From Chondrus crispus (Eukaryota; Rhodophyta; Florideophyceae; Gigartinales; Gigartinaceae), in assembly GCF_000350225.1 (NCBI RefSeq), contig NW_005179169.1, positions 459,106-523,105 of the forward strand: a stretch of DNA of 64,000 nucleotides. The letters are read 5' to 3'. Below, in pieces: positions 1-9,736 of the stretch; positions within the stretch are counted from its first letter, which is position 1, and each line of letters begins with the position of its first letter. Made by a program: the position numbers and the translations under genes. Below the pieces are notes generated by a model, which saw only the letters and a list, made by a program, of their open reading frames with translations, did no database searches and had not been told where the DNA came from.

Positions 1-2
1 TC

Positions 3-1880
3 GAATCTAAGCAACTGGAGCAGAGCTACAAAGAGCAGTTCTGCAGTCTCCAGAGGCCTTTTCAGGAGGATTTGCAAGAAAGTTCGGACAGATTTATTTG
101 TAATATTGAAACAAAACATTTCCAAGAGAGAGAGGTGTTACGAATGTTTGTTGAGCACAACGAAAGAGACGCCATGATCCGGGCCGCTGTGAAGGAATGG
201 AGCGACTTTTTTCGAGACACTGAAAATAGTTACCGAAGATTAAATGTATGCGGAGATGGCTGGACTTCACTGCAGAACCATGCCGTCGTCACGCATCAGG
301 ACGATATGACAAAAGTTGATCTTCCCCACTTTGTGGTCAATGCGTCTGCAGATATCACAAGATGGCGCTTCGATGTGAACGCGCATGTGAGCGCAGTGAC
401 CAAGGACGCCGTGATATTTTCCCATGAACAAGGGACCGGGTCGAAAAATGCCTCTGCGATAATTGAAATGATTCTGATCGACCACCTCGTCCGGTGTAAG
501 GGCGAGTCAATTAAGATCGTTGTGTCGGATAACGCATCAGTTGGAAAGAACTGGCTCAGTAGTATTGTCCTTCCGCAATATATGGTAGATCAGGGCCTTG
601 CTGATATTGTAATCGTCGTGTTTCTCGAGAACAATCATGGCAAGTGGTTGGTAGACATGCTTTTCGGCCAATGGCAGACTCGTCGAAGAAGGAGCACTCT
701 GCTGAGCGTTGACGATCTTCTCTCTGAGTTCGAGGCAGTGCGTTGCCGAGGTGGGAAGGTTCACGGATTTGCCGCCAACCCATTAAGCAGCATCGATTTC
801 GCTGCTGTCTTTGCGTCTTTGGGGTATCAGATTAAGCCGCCAAAGGACTTCGGTTTCGTTAAGAGGAACATTCACTTCGCGACAGCATGTCGTCAAAGCG
901 CAAAGCGAAGACTGTCTGATGAGGTGAGAAAACGACTCGGTCCTGCTCTACCAGATGCGGACGGAATGGTCAGGATATCCTCGTCACCGCCATCCCATCG
1001 TCCTATAATGGAGCTGCCTTATGAGGAACGTTACGTTGAAGTCCCTGCTGCGTGCCTTTCAGATTCCCGCCGTGCAAGTACTGCACAAAGTCTGCGAAAT
1101 TTGGAGGGACTTCATCAAGGGCCCATACCGATGGTCGCAGTTGCACTTGACCAGCCGTTGGCATCGAGCGGGAACGGTGTGGTGTCTCAGAGGACGGCCA
1201 ATCACGTGGGGTTCAACGGCCTTTCATTTCGAAGCGCAAATGGGTATCCCGAGCTGCGAAACAGCTCTTCCGACATTGTCCAACGAGCGTGGCCAGAGGG
1301 ATTGAGACAACCGTACAGCATATTAGAATCTGGAGAGCCAGTGTATGGGGTGGAAAGCGTGAAGTGCGCTCCGGAGAACTGGATCCTGCGCCGACCCGTC
1401 AGTCACTTTGGGAATGACCGAGATCGGAAAGCGCGTTACCCGCCACGGAACCTTCTCAACGCCAAGTTTGGTCGGGGTCCTAGGGCAAAAGACACCTGGT
1501 CTCCGACGAGCACGTATGAAGAGCCCCCATTTCCACTCATTGAACGGACCGCGGCTTACCAGGGAATGAAGAATCTTGCCATGAAAAGGGCGGACATATC
1601 GGAATCTGTCAACTTGCTCGACGCGCTTCGAGAAGTGTTCGAGTCCATGGGCGACAGGGACGGGGTTTCTGACCCATGGCTGCAACGAAGGGCGACCATG
1701 CCAGATAGGGCGGCTGTAGAGGCATACAGAAGTGAATTGTACACCTTCAACATGCGCTGGAGGGGGAACCGTCCGCACCAAAGACGGTGCGCCAAGTCTT
1801 CAAACAGGATGAAGAAATTAGGAGGCGGGTTACGCAAGTACTACAGGAGCGTGGTCAGATGTCGTCCAACAAGACATTGA
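3..1880 (+). CDS. Transposase-like protein (DUF7869-like), 5' truncated by window edge
   Basis: The reading frame is open to the left edge, so the true start lies outside the window. Around bases 490-730 it shows a core resembling the DUF7869 family of transposon-associated RNase H/DDE-like proteins: VVSDNASVGKN (a DN...G.N motif), then LPQYMV, then NNHGK followed by a D...FGQ motif and a basic stretch (RRRR) before VDDL. DUF7869 proteins carry the same order (DN-x-GQN, hydrophobic strand, GHT/NHGK, D-x-x-FG, then Arg/Lys-rich). The C-terminal half is low in recognisable structure. From about base 1770 the downstream coding signal continues in another frame, so the element is probably broken. 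The family assignment is by motif memory only. The role would be transposition or a domesticated derivative. Confidence 0.5.
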   Translation, partial: ESKQLEQSYKEQFCSLQRPFQEDLQESSDRFICNIETKHFQEREVLRMFVEHNERDAMIRAAVKEWSDFFRDTENSYRRLNVCGDGWTSLQNHAVVTHQDDMTKVDLPHFVVNASADITRWRFDVNAHVSAVTKDAVIFSHEQGTGSKNASAIIEMILIDHLVRCKGESIKIVVSDNASVGKNWLSSIVLPQYMVDQGLADIVIVVFLENNHGKWLVDMLFGQWQTRRRRSTLLSVDDLLSEFEAVRCRGGKVHGFAANPLSSIDFAAVFASLGYQIKPPKDFGFVKRNIHFATACRQSAKRRLSDEVRKRLGPALPDADGMVRISSSPPSHRPIMELPYEERYVEVPAACLSDSRRASTAQSLRNLEGLHQGPIPMVAVALDQPLASSGNGVVSQRTANHVGFNGLSFRSANGYPELRNSSSDIVQRAWPEGLRQPYSILESGEPVYGVESVKCAPENWILRRPVSHFGNDRDRKARYPPRNLLNAKFGRGPRAKDTWSPTSTYEEPPFPLIERTAAYQGMKNLAMKRADISESVNLLDALREVFESMGDRDGVSDPWLQRRATMPDRAAVEAYRSELYTFNMRWRGNRPHQRRCAKSSNRMKKLGGGLRKYYRSVVRCRPTRH

Positions 1881-2251
1881 GGACGGGTGTCCTTTCGCAG
1901 CTTTTCGAAGAGTGCTCGAACAAGCCAGGTGGACTAGATCGTTACCTTCATTTGGTAGAGAAGGACCACGAGAGGTACGCGTGCGAGTTTCAGGCTTTCA
2001 AGGAGATCATAAATCGCTTCGATCGCGACAATGGCCTACTACCCCGGATACCGTCTGATAATGTAAACCAAGGATACTAGAAGTTTGATGCTCTGTCCAT
2101 TGCAAGAAAGAGAGGCGAGAGCGAGCGCGTGGATTCCAAAGCTATTGCAAGCTCTCCCGGCGAAAGGCCTTCTCGTAGAAAGATTGAAGAAAATGGTCTT
2201 CCTGGCTCATGCTCACGTGAAAGCTATCCCGGGGGTATGCTGCATCCCTAA
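1787..2251 (+). pseudogene. Frameshifted continuation of the upstream transposon ORF
   Basis: This frame reads as a plausible charged, helical protein (GVLSQLFEECSNKPGG..., EKDHERYACEFQAFKEIINRF) and overlaps the end of the upstream ORF in a different frame. After an in-frame TAG at 2078-2080 the same frame stays open to TAA at 2249-2251 with a Ser/Arg/Glu-rich segment (RRKIEENGLPGSCSRESYPG). The simplest reading is one decayed gene with a frameshift near 1770-1790 and a nonsense codon; unannotated introns are the alternative. No function recognised. Confidence 0.35.
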
Positions 2252-2254
2252 TCT

Positions 2255-2780
2255 AGGGATCTATGCACAACAGGGCTCTGTCTCGAGACGTCTTTTGCCA
2301 CAGGGGCCACTCTCTAGTACCGGTTCCAGCATTGCGGTTGCAGTGGTCAAGACGGGCACAGCAGTCGACGCGAAAGGGCGCCCGTGCGTTGGTGGTAGTC
2401 CGCGCGGCTGCGCCGGTCTGGCTGCTCCTGCTGACGCGCGAGGCGGGCGCTCGGAGCCGGGCGGGTTGTCAGAAGACAGGCCCCTAACAGTCGTTGTCGA
2501 AGACGAAGAAGGAGGGGCAGACCGGGTTGGTGACGGTGCGGTTGAGGCAAGAGTTGCCGGAGCCCAAGAAATAGCTCTGGTCGTACTCTGGGCGCACGTC
2601 GCGCCACGGCTTCGACCGAGCCCTGAGACGGGCGCCTGGCGTGGTGCGGCGAGCAGAGCACCCACCGCGCGGACTGCGGGTGCTACGTCTCTGACATGGT
2701 GGATCGGTGGGAGGAGGGTAGAGATCGGGGCACTGATATGCGGAATGGATGGGGACTGGGCATCGTTGCAGTACACTTGG
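2255..2780. other. GC-rich block between the transposon ORF and a kinase fragment
   Basis: This stretch is visibly richer in G+C than its flanks (especially 2330-2700) and is open in several frames on both strands, the usual effect of high GC. One minus-strand frame ending at 2484 reads WRDVRPEYDQSYFLGSGNS near its end, which looks protein-like, but I recognise no family. It may be a captured gene fragment or separate insertion. No terminal repeats were seen. Confidence 0.25.
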
Positions 2781-2793
2781 AGGCATATCTGGC

Positions 2794-3090
2794 GAGGTCC
2801 TGAATAAGAGTTTGGCGTTTAGGGACCGACTGCATTTCAAGAGTGCCTTCAGTGAGAGGCTCACCTTGGCCTTGTCAAGGGCAAGCCGTTTATGGCTCAG
2901 ATGAGGATCGCCTTCCAGATGCCGAGCTGCCTCTACTTGGTCACCAATTTTTACGAGGGCGGTGACCAGTTTTCCTTCGTTTGCTCCAACCACGAGAATG
3001 TGACAGAGAGCCAGGCGACCAGTATTATCTCCGAGGCGGTCGTTTCCCTGCAGAGCATGCACGAAATGGGCATTGTGTGTTGTGACTCTT
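2794..3090 (+). pseudogene. Protein kinase N-lobe fragment (AGC-like), decayed
   Basis: Reading with one frame change near 2870, the segment gives VLNKSLAFRDR (resembling the MKVLNK strand with the VAIK-type Lys), ERLTLAL, then VKGKPFMAQMRIAFQ (like the 'HPFI..L.YAFQ' strand), LYLVTNFYEGGDQF (like 'LYLV.DF..GG+LF', the hinge and start of helix D), ESQATSIISEAVVSLQSMHEMGIV (helix E). Where an active kinase has YRDLKPEN it has CCDS, and homology ends there. Glycine-loop, HRD, DFG and C-lobe are missing, so this is a non-functional fragment. It lies directly downstream of transposon coding sequence, so transposon capture of a host gene piece is possible. Confidence 0.55.
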
Positions 3091-3094
3091 TATT

Positions 3095-4399
3095 TCAATT
3101 CTGGTCGGGATCCACCCAACGCATTTCTTCGTACGACTTTAGGCCATATAAACTACGAACCGTTGCTATCTGATCGCTGGTACGCTTCAGACTCCTCTCT
3201 ATTTCTGAATGATCATGCCCTGCATTCGTGTTGAAAGCTTTCGCGTGTGCATAGGCCATAATATTCTTGACCAAAAGTGGAGCAACCACTTGCCCATTTT
3301 TGTATTTCTCTCTAAATGCCCCAACGACAAACTGGAACTTCGAATCGAGGCGCTCGTCGAATAGCATACAGAGCACCAGGAAGACGTCATCACAGTATGA
3401 CAGCTCCAAGTAGTGCATCATAAACCGTAGCATGTCGTCATTTGGTCCTCCAAGTAGCGAATTGTGAGATAATGACTCTGACTGAAGAGTGGTACCTGTA
3501 CTTGTGCTGGCGACCTCCAATGCACCGCTACTCGTCAGAGCCCCATCGCCACTTTCTCGAATATGAATCGGAGGATCCCTAGACCCTTCTATACCTACAT
3601 AATTTACAGCGCTGCTTCCGTTGGCAAGCGGTTCCACATGCTTACCGTTCTCACCTTCGACACCTTGGCGCTGCAATGCCCCGCCGACATTTTGCGTACG
3701 CACGACTACGTGTGCACGTTCCGACGATCCCGTCAACAGCTGCTGACTACTTTCCAATGGAAAACCAACGTAGCCTGCCTCCTTGTTCGACAGATATTTG
3801 TACTTTTTAATTGCTTCGACACAGACTGAGAGCGACTCCTGCAATGAAAATGAGAGCACGCCAAGGCCACTCAACCGCTTCAGCCACTCGATGAGGGGAT
3901 TCATCTCCGAGGTTGTCCGCGTCAAACAGGGAAATCTTCTGTAGCGGTAGACTTTCACTCGGGATTTGCATGCATCCGGAGTCGCCGCATCACACGTGCA
4001 AATTCTTACAAGTTGAGTGGGATTTCCGAGAAGTCCTTGGATTTCGTAGGTTTTCTGGAGGGTCGTAGAGCGGTCATTTCTACCAAGCAAGTACTTGTCC
4101 TTAATTATGTTTTCAAAAACCTCCACAAATGGACCACTGCGCGACGAGAAAGGAATGAAATCGCGTTGCTCTCCCGGAACGAAAAAAACTCCCACGTAAC
4201 CTGAAAAGTACTTCTCTTGCGCGTTTCGGCGTTGCGCGCGATATCGGCGGTTTCTGGCAAGACGATGCGACGCTCGCGGATCTCGGCGCGTGGCATCAAT
4301 TTTGGATGCCCTGAAGCGTCCGTCGGCTCCACGCGGTTTGTTTCTGCGCGTAGATGTGAACGCATGTGCAGAATCAGGTCGCAAATGTGATGAATCCAT
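3095..4399 (-). CDS. Hypothetical protein, 434 aa, unknown family
   Basis: An ATG-initiated ORF on the minus strand, much longer than chance ORFs around it. The N-terminal 60 residues are strongly basic (Arg-rich, nuclear-type). The middle has LIEWLKRLSGLGVLSFSLQESL and a Ser/Thr/Gly-rich linker near residues 250-320. The C-terminal third (FLVLCMLFDERLDSKFQF, REKYKNGQVV, SEIERSLKRTSDQIATVRSLYG) looks helical and folded. No domain recognised. It is convergent with the kinase fragment and sits in the transposon-rich part of the window, so it may be an accessory transposon protein. No frameshift visible. Confidence 0.4.
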   Translation of the reverse strand: MDSSHLRPDSAHAFTSTRRNKPRGADGRFRASKIDATRRDPRASHRLARNRRYRAQRRNAQEKYFSGYVGVFFVPGEQRDFIPFSSRSGPFVEVFENIIKDKYLLGRNDRSTTLQKTYEIQGLLGNPTQLVRICTCDAATPDACKSRVKVYRYRRFPCLTRTTSEMNPLIEWLKRLSGLGVLSFSLQESLSVCVEAIKKYKYLSNKEAGYVGFPLESSQQLLTGSSERAHVVVRTQNVGGALQRQGVEGENGKHVEPLANGSSAVNYVGIEGSRDPPIHIRESGDGALTSSGALEVASTSTGTTLQSESLSHNSLLGGPNDDMLRFMMHYLELSYCDDVFLVLCMLFDERLDSKFQFVVGAFREKYKNGQVVAPLLVKNIMAYAHAKAFNTNAGHDHSEIERSLKRTSDQIATVRSLYGLKSYEEMRWVDPDQN

Positions 4400-5779
4400 T
4401 GGGCTTCTAGAAGCCTATGCCGGTATCAGGGTGAGAAAAAGGAGAGGATGCGACTGGCTTAACTGCATCAGTAGGACTGGAACACCAGAGGATTGATATT
4501 TGAATAATGGCAAGTGGTTCGGGAATGGCAAAGCTAGATACACAATTGAATCGAGAGAGCTGCTTTAAGTCTGCGTATCAATGCGTGACGGATTGCACAG
4601 AAAAAAACATGTGCGGCCATACGTTTGACTTTTTAAATGACTCGAGAGAGGTTAAACTTCGCCAGATCTATGTAAAAAATGGAGGCTACGGCATGATTTG
4701 AAATAGAGGCATACTCTCTAGAAGGGCACTGAGGGTGCCGGTACGTGTGAATTTACTGCGTATCGACACAGCAGGAATGATTTTGCACAGAACATTTGCA
4801 CCCTGAATTTTAATTGGCTGTGTCGGTAGAGTTAGAGGGCACGTGGAGCTACAGTCTCAGGGTTTGTTTTCGTCGCGTGCGGCAAAAAGATAACTTTATT
4901 TAGTCGTCTCAGAACCGTCTTACAGCGTATGCAGCGACCCCTACCAAAAACCCCGGGGAATTAACGACAGCAATGCACGTCGCGACAACCCTCTCAGTCC
5001 AAGTGGACCCCCTCAATTGGAAACCCGTCAAGAGCCATTTGGTGCGGGAGCGCGAATTCTTGTGGTACTTATACCTGCAATTGGTGGAAATTTTATTGGC
5101 AATTTTAGATTTGGCTAATAATACTGAGCAAAATCAAAGAATTGTGCATTGCTGGCATCTCCAAATATGTGCTCAAGACTCAAAAATGATTACTGTGGTA
5201 CAGTCGGTAATTGTCGGAAGTGTACACCATATTATCTGAGTTCGATTCCTACAATAGCCGGGCAGCTGTTGAGAAGGGGTGTCAGGGAAGGCGGGGAGAC
5301 AGTCAAAGAGACGCAGGGATGGAACGAGGAGGAGCGGGAAGCTAGTGAGAGTGCGCAGCGTTAATGTCCGGAGGATGGCGGACAGGGCGGGATAATACGC
5401 AAGTGGGTGCAATAATTGAAAGAGAGCACTGGGTCAGGTCAGAGGCCGGCGTAGGGGGTGGGGTCTGGGAGTGGTTGGTTGTGGGGACTGTGTGTTGGGA
5501 TTGTGTATTATGTTTATGCGTGCGAGAGTATCAGCAAAGCCCTAACGAGACCGCTGTTTCCACTGTACCAGCTCCAAACGATTCTATACCACCTAACTGT
5601 TTGTTTGTGTACTTGGATGCGCTTCCAGTGAATTGTCTTTGTCTTCCGGGGGAAAGAAAAGAGCCTCAACGTCCGTGCCCCACCACTACTTGTCTTCCAA
5701 ATACGCCGCCGTTTCTGTGGGTGTTACCGGCCCATCCACTTCACTCAGATAATCCAAGAGAGACTCACGCGCTTTCGAA
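4400..5779. other. Gene-poor interval
   Basis: Only short ORFs without recognisable motifs. No RNA gene or terminal repeat was seen. A T-loop-like GTTCGATTCC near 5240 lacks a matching stem. Confidence 0.4.
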
Positions 5780-5835
5780 GTCCAGAATTGAAGGTCTTTG
5801 TGCTCGCACGAGCACAAAGACCTTCAATTCTGGAC
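5780..5835. repeat. Perfect 27-bp inverted repeat with 2-bp spacer
   Basis: Left arm 5780-5806, spacer CA at 5807-5808, right arm 5809-5835. The arms are exact reverse complements (left arm begins GTCCAGAATTG and ends TGCTCG). Perfect pairing over 27 bp implies a recent origin or selection for a hairpin. The next 15 bases again contain a GTGCGAGCAC motif related to the hairpin centre. Function unknown. Confidence 0.9.
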
Positions 5836-6567
5836 AGCTGGTGCGAGCACCAGATCATCACCTCGAGGACCTTTTCCATACGTAAGCAATTTGTAACCAG
5901 CTCGATTAGCTGTAATGATATCTTCCAACTGAGCCACTTTTCCACAAAACCGAAAAGAATCGGCAAACCATTGCTAAAATGTTTGCGGAAATTTTAGGCG
6001 AAACTATAAACGTCCGGGCAAGTTTTGGAAAGACGTGGTCACAAGCATAACTGGACTTACAGTGACAGGTATTTCCCGTAGCGATTCCATCATGCTTCGT
6101 CCACTGTTGGCAGTAGCGCACCAATGATATTTAAACGAATAACAATGCGCTACAACACGGCATACCAGGCGAGCTGAGTCATGGACGCAACACCAGGGGC
6201 AAAAATGAGACGGGGCCAGGGCCAGACGTCTCGGAGCGGATGACCGCGCAGGACCTATTCTCCTGATCGCGACTCTATCAGTTGCTTTTGTGTTTTATTC
6301 GAAAATGAGGGGCCCCTAGTAGTGTAGATGGGCTACAGGGAAACTATCAATATCAAATGGGAAATGAATCCATAGCAAAGGTTGGAAGGCACTGGTACCG
6401 TGTGGGGAGGTTGTCGAAGTTCTCTGCGTCTATGTAAGAAGGAACTTGTCAGAAAGCTATCGGTCGCGAGTGACGTACACTGTACGCTAAACGCAAAAGA
6501 GGGTATCGGACCACATTAAACGGACTGCATTTAAGTAGAATTCAGCTTTCAATCTATCGTGCATGTG
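5836..6567. other. Gene-poor interval
   Basis: No convincing ORF or RNA gene. It lies between the inverted repeat and the Tc1/mariner relic and may contain part of that element's lost 3' end. Confidence 0.35.
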
Positions 6568-7061
6568 CTACAGAAAAATGTTTAGTAGTGTTGTCTTAAG
6601 ACATTCCATATGATACAGAACAGTAAAGGGCCTTTCATACTTCGTAGCACCACCGCAAGCACCGGTCACTGCATTCATGCGTCGTAGGAAGATCTTGTGA
6701 GACCTGAATAAGGGGATTGACCCCTCTGTAGCCAATGCCTCTTCAATACCTCCCTTCAAGTCCTCCACGTTCTCGTAATAATCCCCCAGCGCGTAGACGG
6801 TGCTAGCCATATCACACGAGACGTTCTCTATAACGATGATATCCGGAGACTTGGCAGGCCACGGAAGCGTAGTAATACAGAGTTTTGAGGGCCAAGGATT
6901 GGTAAAATTAGAGGTATGAATTGGAGCATTATCTTGCTAAGAGAGCTCCATTTGAGCCCCTCACCAAACAATTCACCAGCAAACGGTAGTAGTCCATCCC
7001 TTAGAACTTTGCAATCCTTAGAAGCATTCTGACGGCTATCCATAAATATTAACGGTTCCAC
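6568..7061 (-). pseudogene. Tc1/mariner transposase relic (DD34E catalytic end)
   Basis: On the minus strand the segment reads LIFMDSRQNASKDCKVLRDG, LLPFAGELFGEGLKW, then after a stop/frameshift just before base 6936 QDNAPIHTSNF and WPAKSPDIIVIENV. These are the hallmark second Asp (QDNAPIHTS) and final Glu block (WPA.SPD..VIEN) of Tc1/mariner transposases. Counting residues, 34 lie between that Asp and Glu, the canonical D34E spacing. The C-terminal tail (NVEDLKGGIEEALATEG) also fits Tc1 proteins, which end with helices after the catalytic Glu. The N-terminal DNA-binding domains and first catalytic Asp are not seen, and the frame is broken, so it is inactive. Confidence 0.75.
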
Positions 7062-8485
7062 TCCATATCGAACCTATTTTCTTTATGCGTAGCAGTAATT
7101 TGTGGTGCCGTTATCATCTTCTTATGTTTTTGAATAGGGTACAGCGCCTGGCTGTAACGGTTGAAGGAAAAGCACAGTATGCATGTATTTGTAATTGTAA
7201 TTTGTATAAGCATACTGTTCGTGTCGTTCCAGAATGGACTGACCCCTCAACTCTCTAAAAGGATGGCATAGAATTACACTATAATTTCTTTGCCATATCT
7301 AGGAGACTTGTCAAAGAAGGAGTGCAGTATCCAGTAGTACCAAAGAGGATGGTCGGGGAGATTGAAAACGAAGAACATAGGCAGTTGTATGGAAATTAGT
7401 TCTAGACTGAAGTTATTGTTTCTTATAGTGTAGCATCTACTGTATTGTTCTAAGTAGCGACTAGGATCTCTATAAAAGGCGAGGACTTCGAACGACGAAA
7501 GCAAAAGGGGCAAGCACAACCACTCACTAACACTGAGAGCTACTCAACCTGCAACCCCAAGTGTGTCCAACTTAAGAACCACTTTGCAAAAACGATTCAA
7601 CACAAGTAAGTCACTCTGCTCATTTTATTAACCCTGTGCACCACTAAACTAGTACATCCTGAACGCGCCTGTTTCCAATAATGAGTCTTCGCTCAGTTTG
7701 AATAGTTCTGGCACCATCTTGTCCCTGTAATGTCATACGGATCATACCCCGCTTTTGTGTTTCCAAGATTTTTCCGTTCCATTTCCACTTTTTAGGCCCT
7801 CTACGTTTAAACCTGGACGTCCAACTCCTTGATCGGCCCCCAAAGAGCGATTTACCCTATCTGAAATCCTTATAAATGACACAAATTCGCTGTGAAGAGC
7901 AAGAATTTGCCCCGTTCGAATTCGGTGATCGCTGGTCTTCGACGCAGTTCGAGCCTTGTTCAAGCTGGTGAAGCATGTGGAATAGTAGAAGGGAGCCACA
8001 GACCGTCTACTGCTATATTTTATTTGAGTTTTAACGCGTAGCCTTTCTGCTTTGGAGCGACAAAGCTACTGCACTATATGGAATTTTGCGTATTTATGCC
8101 AATTTCGCGCGGTTTCATAGAGGTTACTTATCAACTATAGCATTAAGATCTTCTAGCCATGACGGGCAGTTCTACACTGTTTCGCTGCTTCTGTGAGAAA
8201 GGTTTTTGTCTGCAAAGAGTCTAGGAAGTGACTTTTATGTTGCTGTCGATGGGTGTTTATTACTTATTGCAGTTTCGCGCACTGTACTACTCAGGATGGG
8301 CCCGACTCATCTGCCTATGATGTGCCACAAGCGAAGATCCACTGGTTATCAGATGCGCGAAAAATAAGAACACTTCTGCGCAAAGCAGTCGATCTCGGCA
8401 CTGTAAACCTTGATGGCATGCGGGGTTCGGTCTTCTGACAAGTGGTAGCTGTACTAAGTTTATTTTCTCCGTGAACCCTCGGGAC
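7062..8485. other. Interval without recognisable gene; isolated TATA promoter-like leader
   Basis: No supported coding region. Contains the TATA/leader/donor signature described separately at 7471-7611. Confidence 0.35.
7471..7611 (+). promoter_or_regulatory. Possible orphan promoter: TATA box, leader, splice-donor-like site
   Basis: TATAAAAG at 7471 is followed by about 130 bp of A/C-rich, ATG-free sequence and then GTAAGT at 7606-7611, a consensus splice donor. This is the order expected of a promoter and non-coding first exon, but no downstream ORF fits. It could belong to a decayed element or gene. Entirely from pattern. Confidence 0.25.
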
Positions 8486-9406
8486 TTAGGGAGGGTCTTA
8501 ACTTGCCCGAGTTTGCCCGGGTTTGCTTGCCCCGAGCCATGATTTGCACTACTATTGGCTACTGGGCGTTAATATATGATTTGAAACCAAGTACGACCCT
8601 ACACTGCAAGCTCAAGTTATGTCAGTGTGTAATGACAAATGTCAATCATATATTGGCTACTTTTGTAAGTTTGTAACTTTCGAATTTGGACGCTGTGCTC
8701 CGGTGGACGCAGTGCTTGCCCCTTGCCGAAAACATCCTCAACTCCCCCTTTGCAAAAATCTATGCACCTGCCATCTCGCAAAGGCAACCCAACTCTACGA
8801 AGCACCTCTCTGCCGACTACTTTCCTGAAAATGGCTTCCACACCTCAATGCCACGTGCGCCGTTCTCCGCGCCTCTGGCGCATCTCCCTGACTCCCACCA
8901 TTCGGAAGACAGGGGCCACCAACGCAAAGTCTCTCACTATTGCTTCCTCGTCTGCAGCGGACGTTTCTGACCAAATATTATCCCCCCCTCCATACGGTAT
9001 GTACGACTGAATTCTTTGTCGTTAAAAAATCCTGATGGCTCTGGCAAAAGTCCATCCCCGTCCGAGATCTAAGGGCTTTGTGAATTTTCGGGGTCGAGGA
9101 TAGTTTGACATAGCTTGGTGCAATGAAAGGAGGGAGAATAGAGCTGCGGTTGCGGTTAGTGCGGTCGTAGCAGTGATGATTCTATTGCCGTGCATTGCGT
9201 AGGAGTGATTAGATTGAGAAGAAAGGAGGGGAGGCGAACGGCGATACTGGGCAGTGGTTGTAGATCCGTTTTTTGACCAAACAGCGCCGGCGATAGATAC
9301 GCTATCCCGCGGAGTAGTAAGGAGAGAAGTAGGGGGTGAGATCAATTATTTATCCCGGTGATCTGGGATCACCCGCAATGGCCACGTTCTGGGTCGGAAG
9401 CGAGCG

Positions 9407-9520
9407 ACGCTGCAGCGTCTCGCGTCCATGTCGACGCGTCCCTGGGGCGAAGTTGTTTGACGCTGCAGCATGTCACGTCCCTGTCGATGCGTCCTCGGAG
9501 CGAATTTGTAGAACCCACAG
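9407..9520. repeat. Imperfect tandem duplication of about 63 bp inside the TTA element
   Basis: Two diverged copies start at GACGCTGCAGC (about 9407 and 9470) and both run through TC-ACG/GCG-TCC, TGTCGA-GCGTCC and GCGAA-TTGT. Probably arose within the element. Confidence 0.55.
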
Positions 9521-9588
9521 TGTCCTCCCCGTTGCGTTCAGGCAATTTATGGCGCTGTATGCCTCTGTAAGTCAGCACCGTCGCTCTG

Positions 9589-9646
9589 GGACACCTGTCC
9601 ACTACTAACGTAAGGAAAAGGACACCTGTCCACTACTAACGTAAGG
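9589..9646. repeat. 31-bp-period direct repeat, two copies
   Basis: A 27-bp unit beginning GGACACCTGTCCACTACTAA occurs at 9589-9615 and again, identical, at 9620-9646, separated by four bases. It lies near the right end of the TTA element. The unit contains GGACACCTGTCC, itself a short palindrome-like motif. Sub-terminal repeats of this kind can be transposase-binding sites (inference). Confidence 0.8.
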
Positions 9647-9736
9647 GGAAGGCGTGTACTTACATTAATAAATTAATAAATGACCGGCAAACTCGGGCAA
9701 GCAAAGCAAACCCGGGCAAGTTAAGACCCTCCCTTA

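Larger units (their letters stand above)
8489..9733. mobile_element. Complete non-autonomous DNA transposon with TIRs and TTA target duplication
   Basis: The ends are inverted copies: GGGAGGGTCTTAACTTGCCCG from 8489 and its exact reverse complement ending at 9733. Beyond that the ends stay related, with rearranged GTTTGC/TTGCCC subrepeats (to about 8535 and from about 9685). The element is flanked by TTA at 8486-8488 and TTA at 9734-9736, a direct target-site duplication. A 3-bp TTA/TWA duplication is typical of PIF/Harbinger elements. At 1245 bp with no transposase-like ORF it would be a non-autonomous derivative mobilised in trans. Superfamily is inference; the TIRs and duplication are seen directly. 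Confidence 0.8.

Noticed and set aside
2085-2807. 240-codon plus-strand ORF
   Set aside because: It is open mainly because of the GC-rich block; composition is Ala/Gly/Arg-biased and the protein-like pieces in this interval are in other frames.
5235-5255. tRNA T-loop-like GTTCGATTCC
   Set aside because: No complementary T-stem and no A-box or acceptor stem around it.
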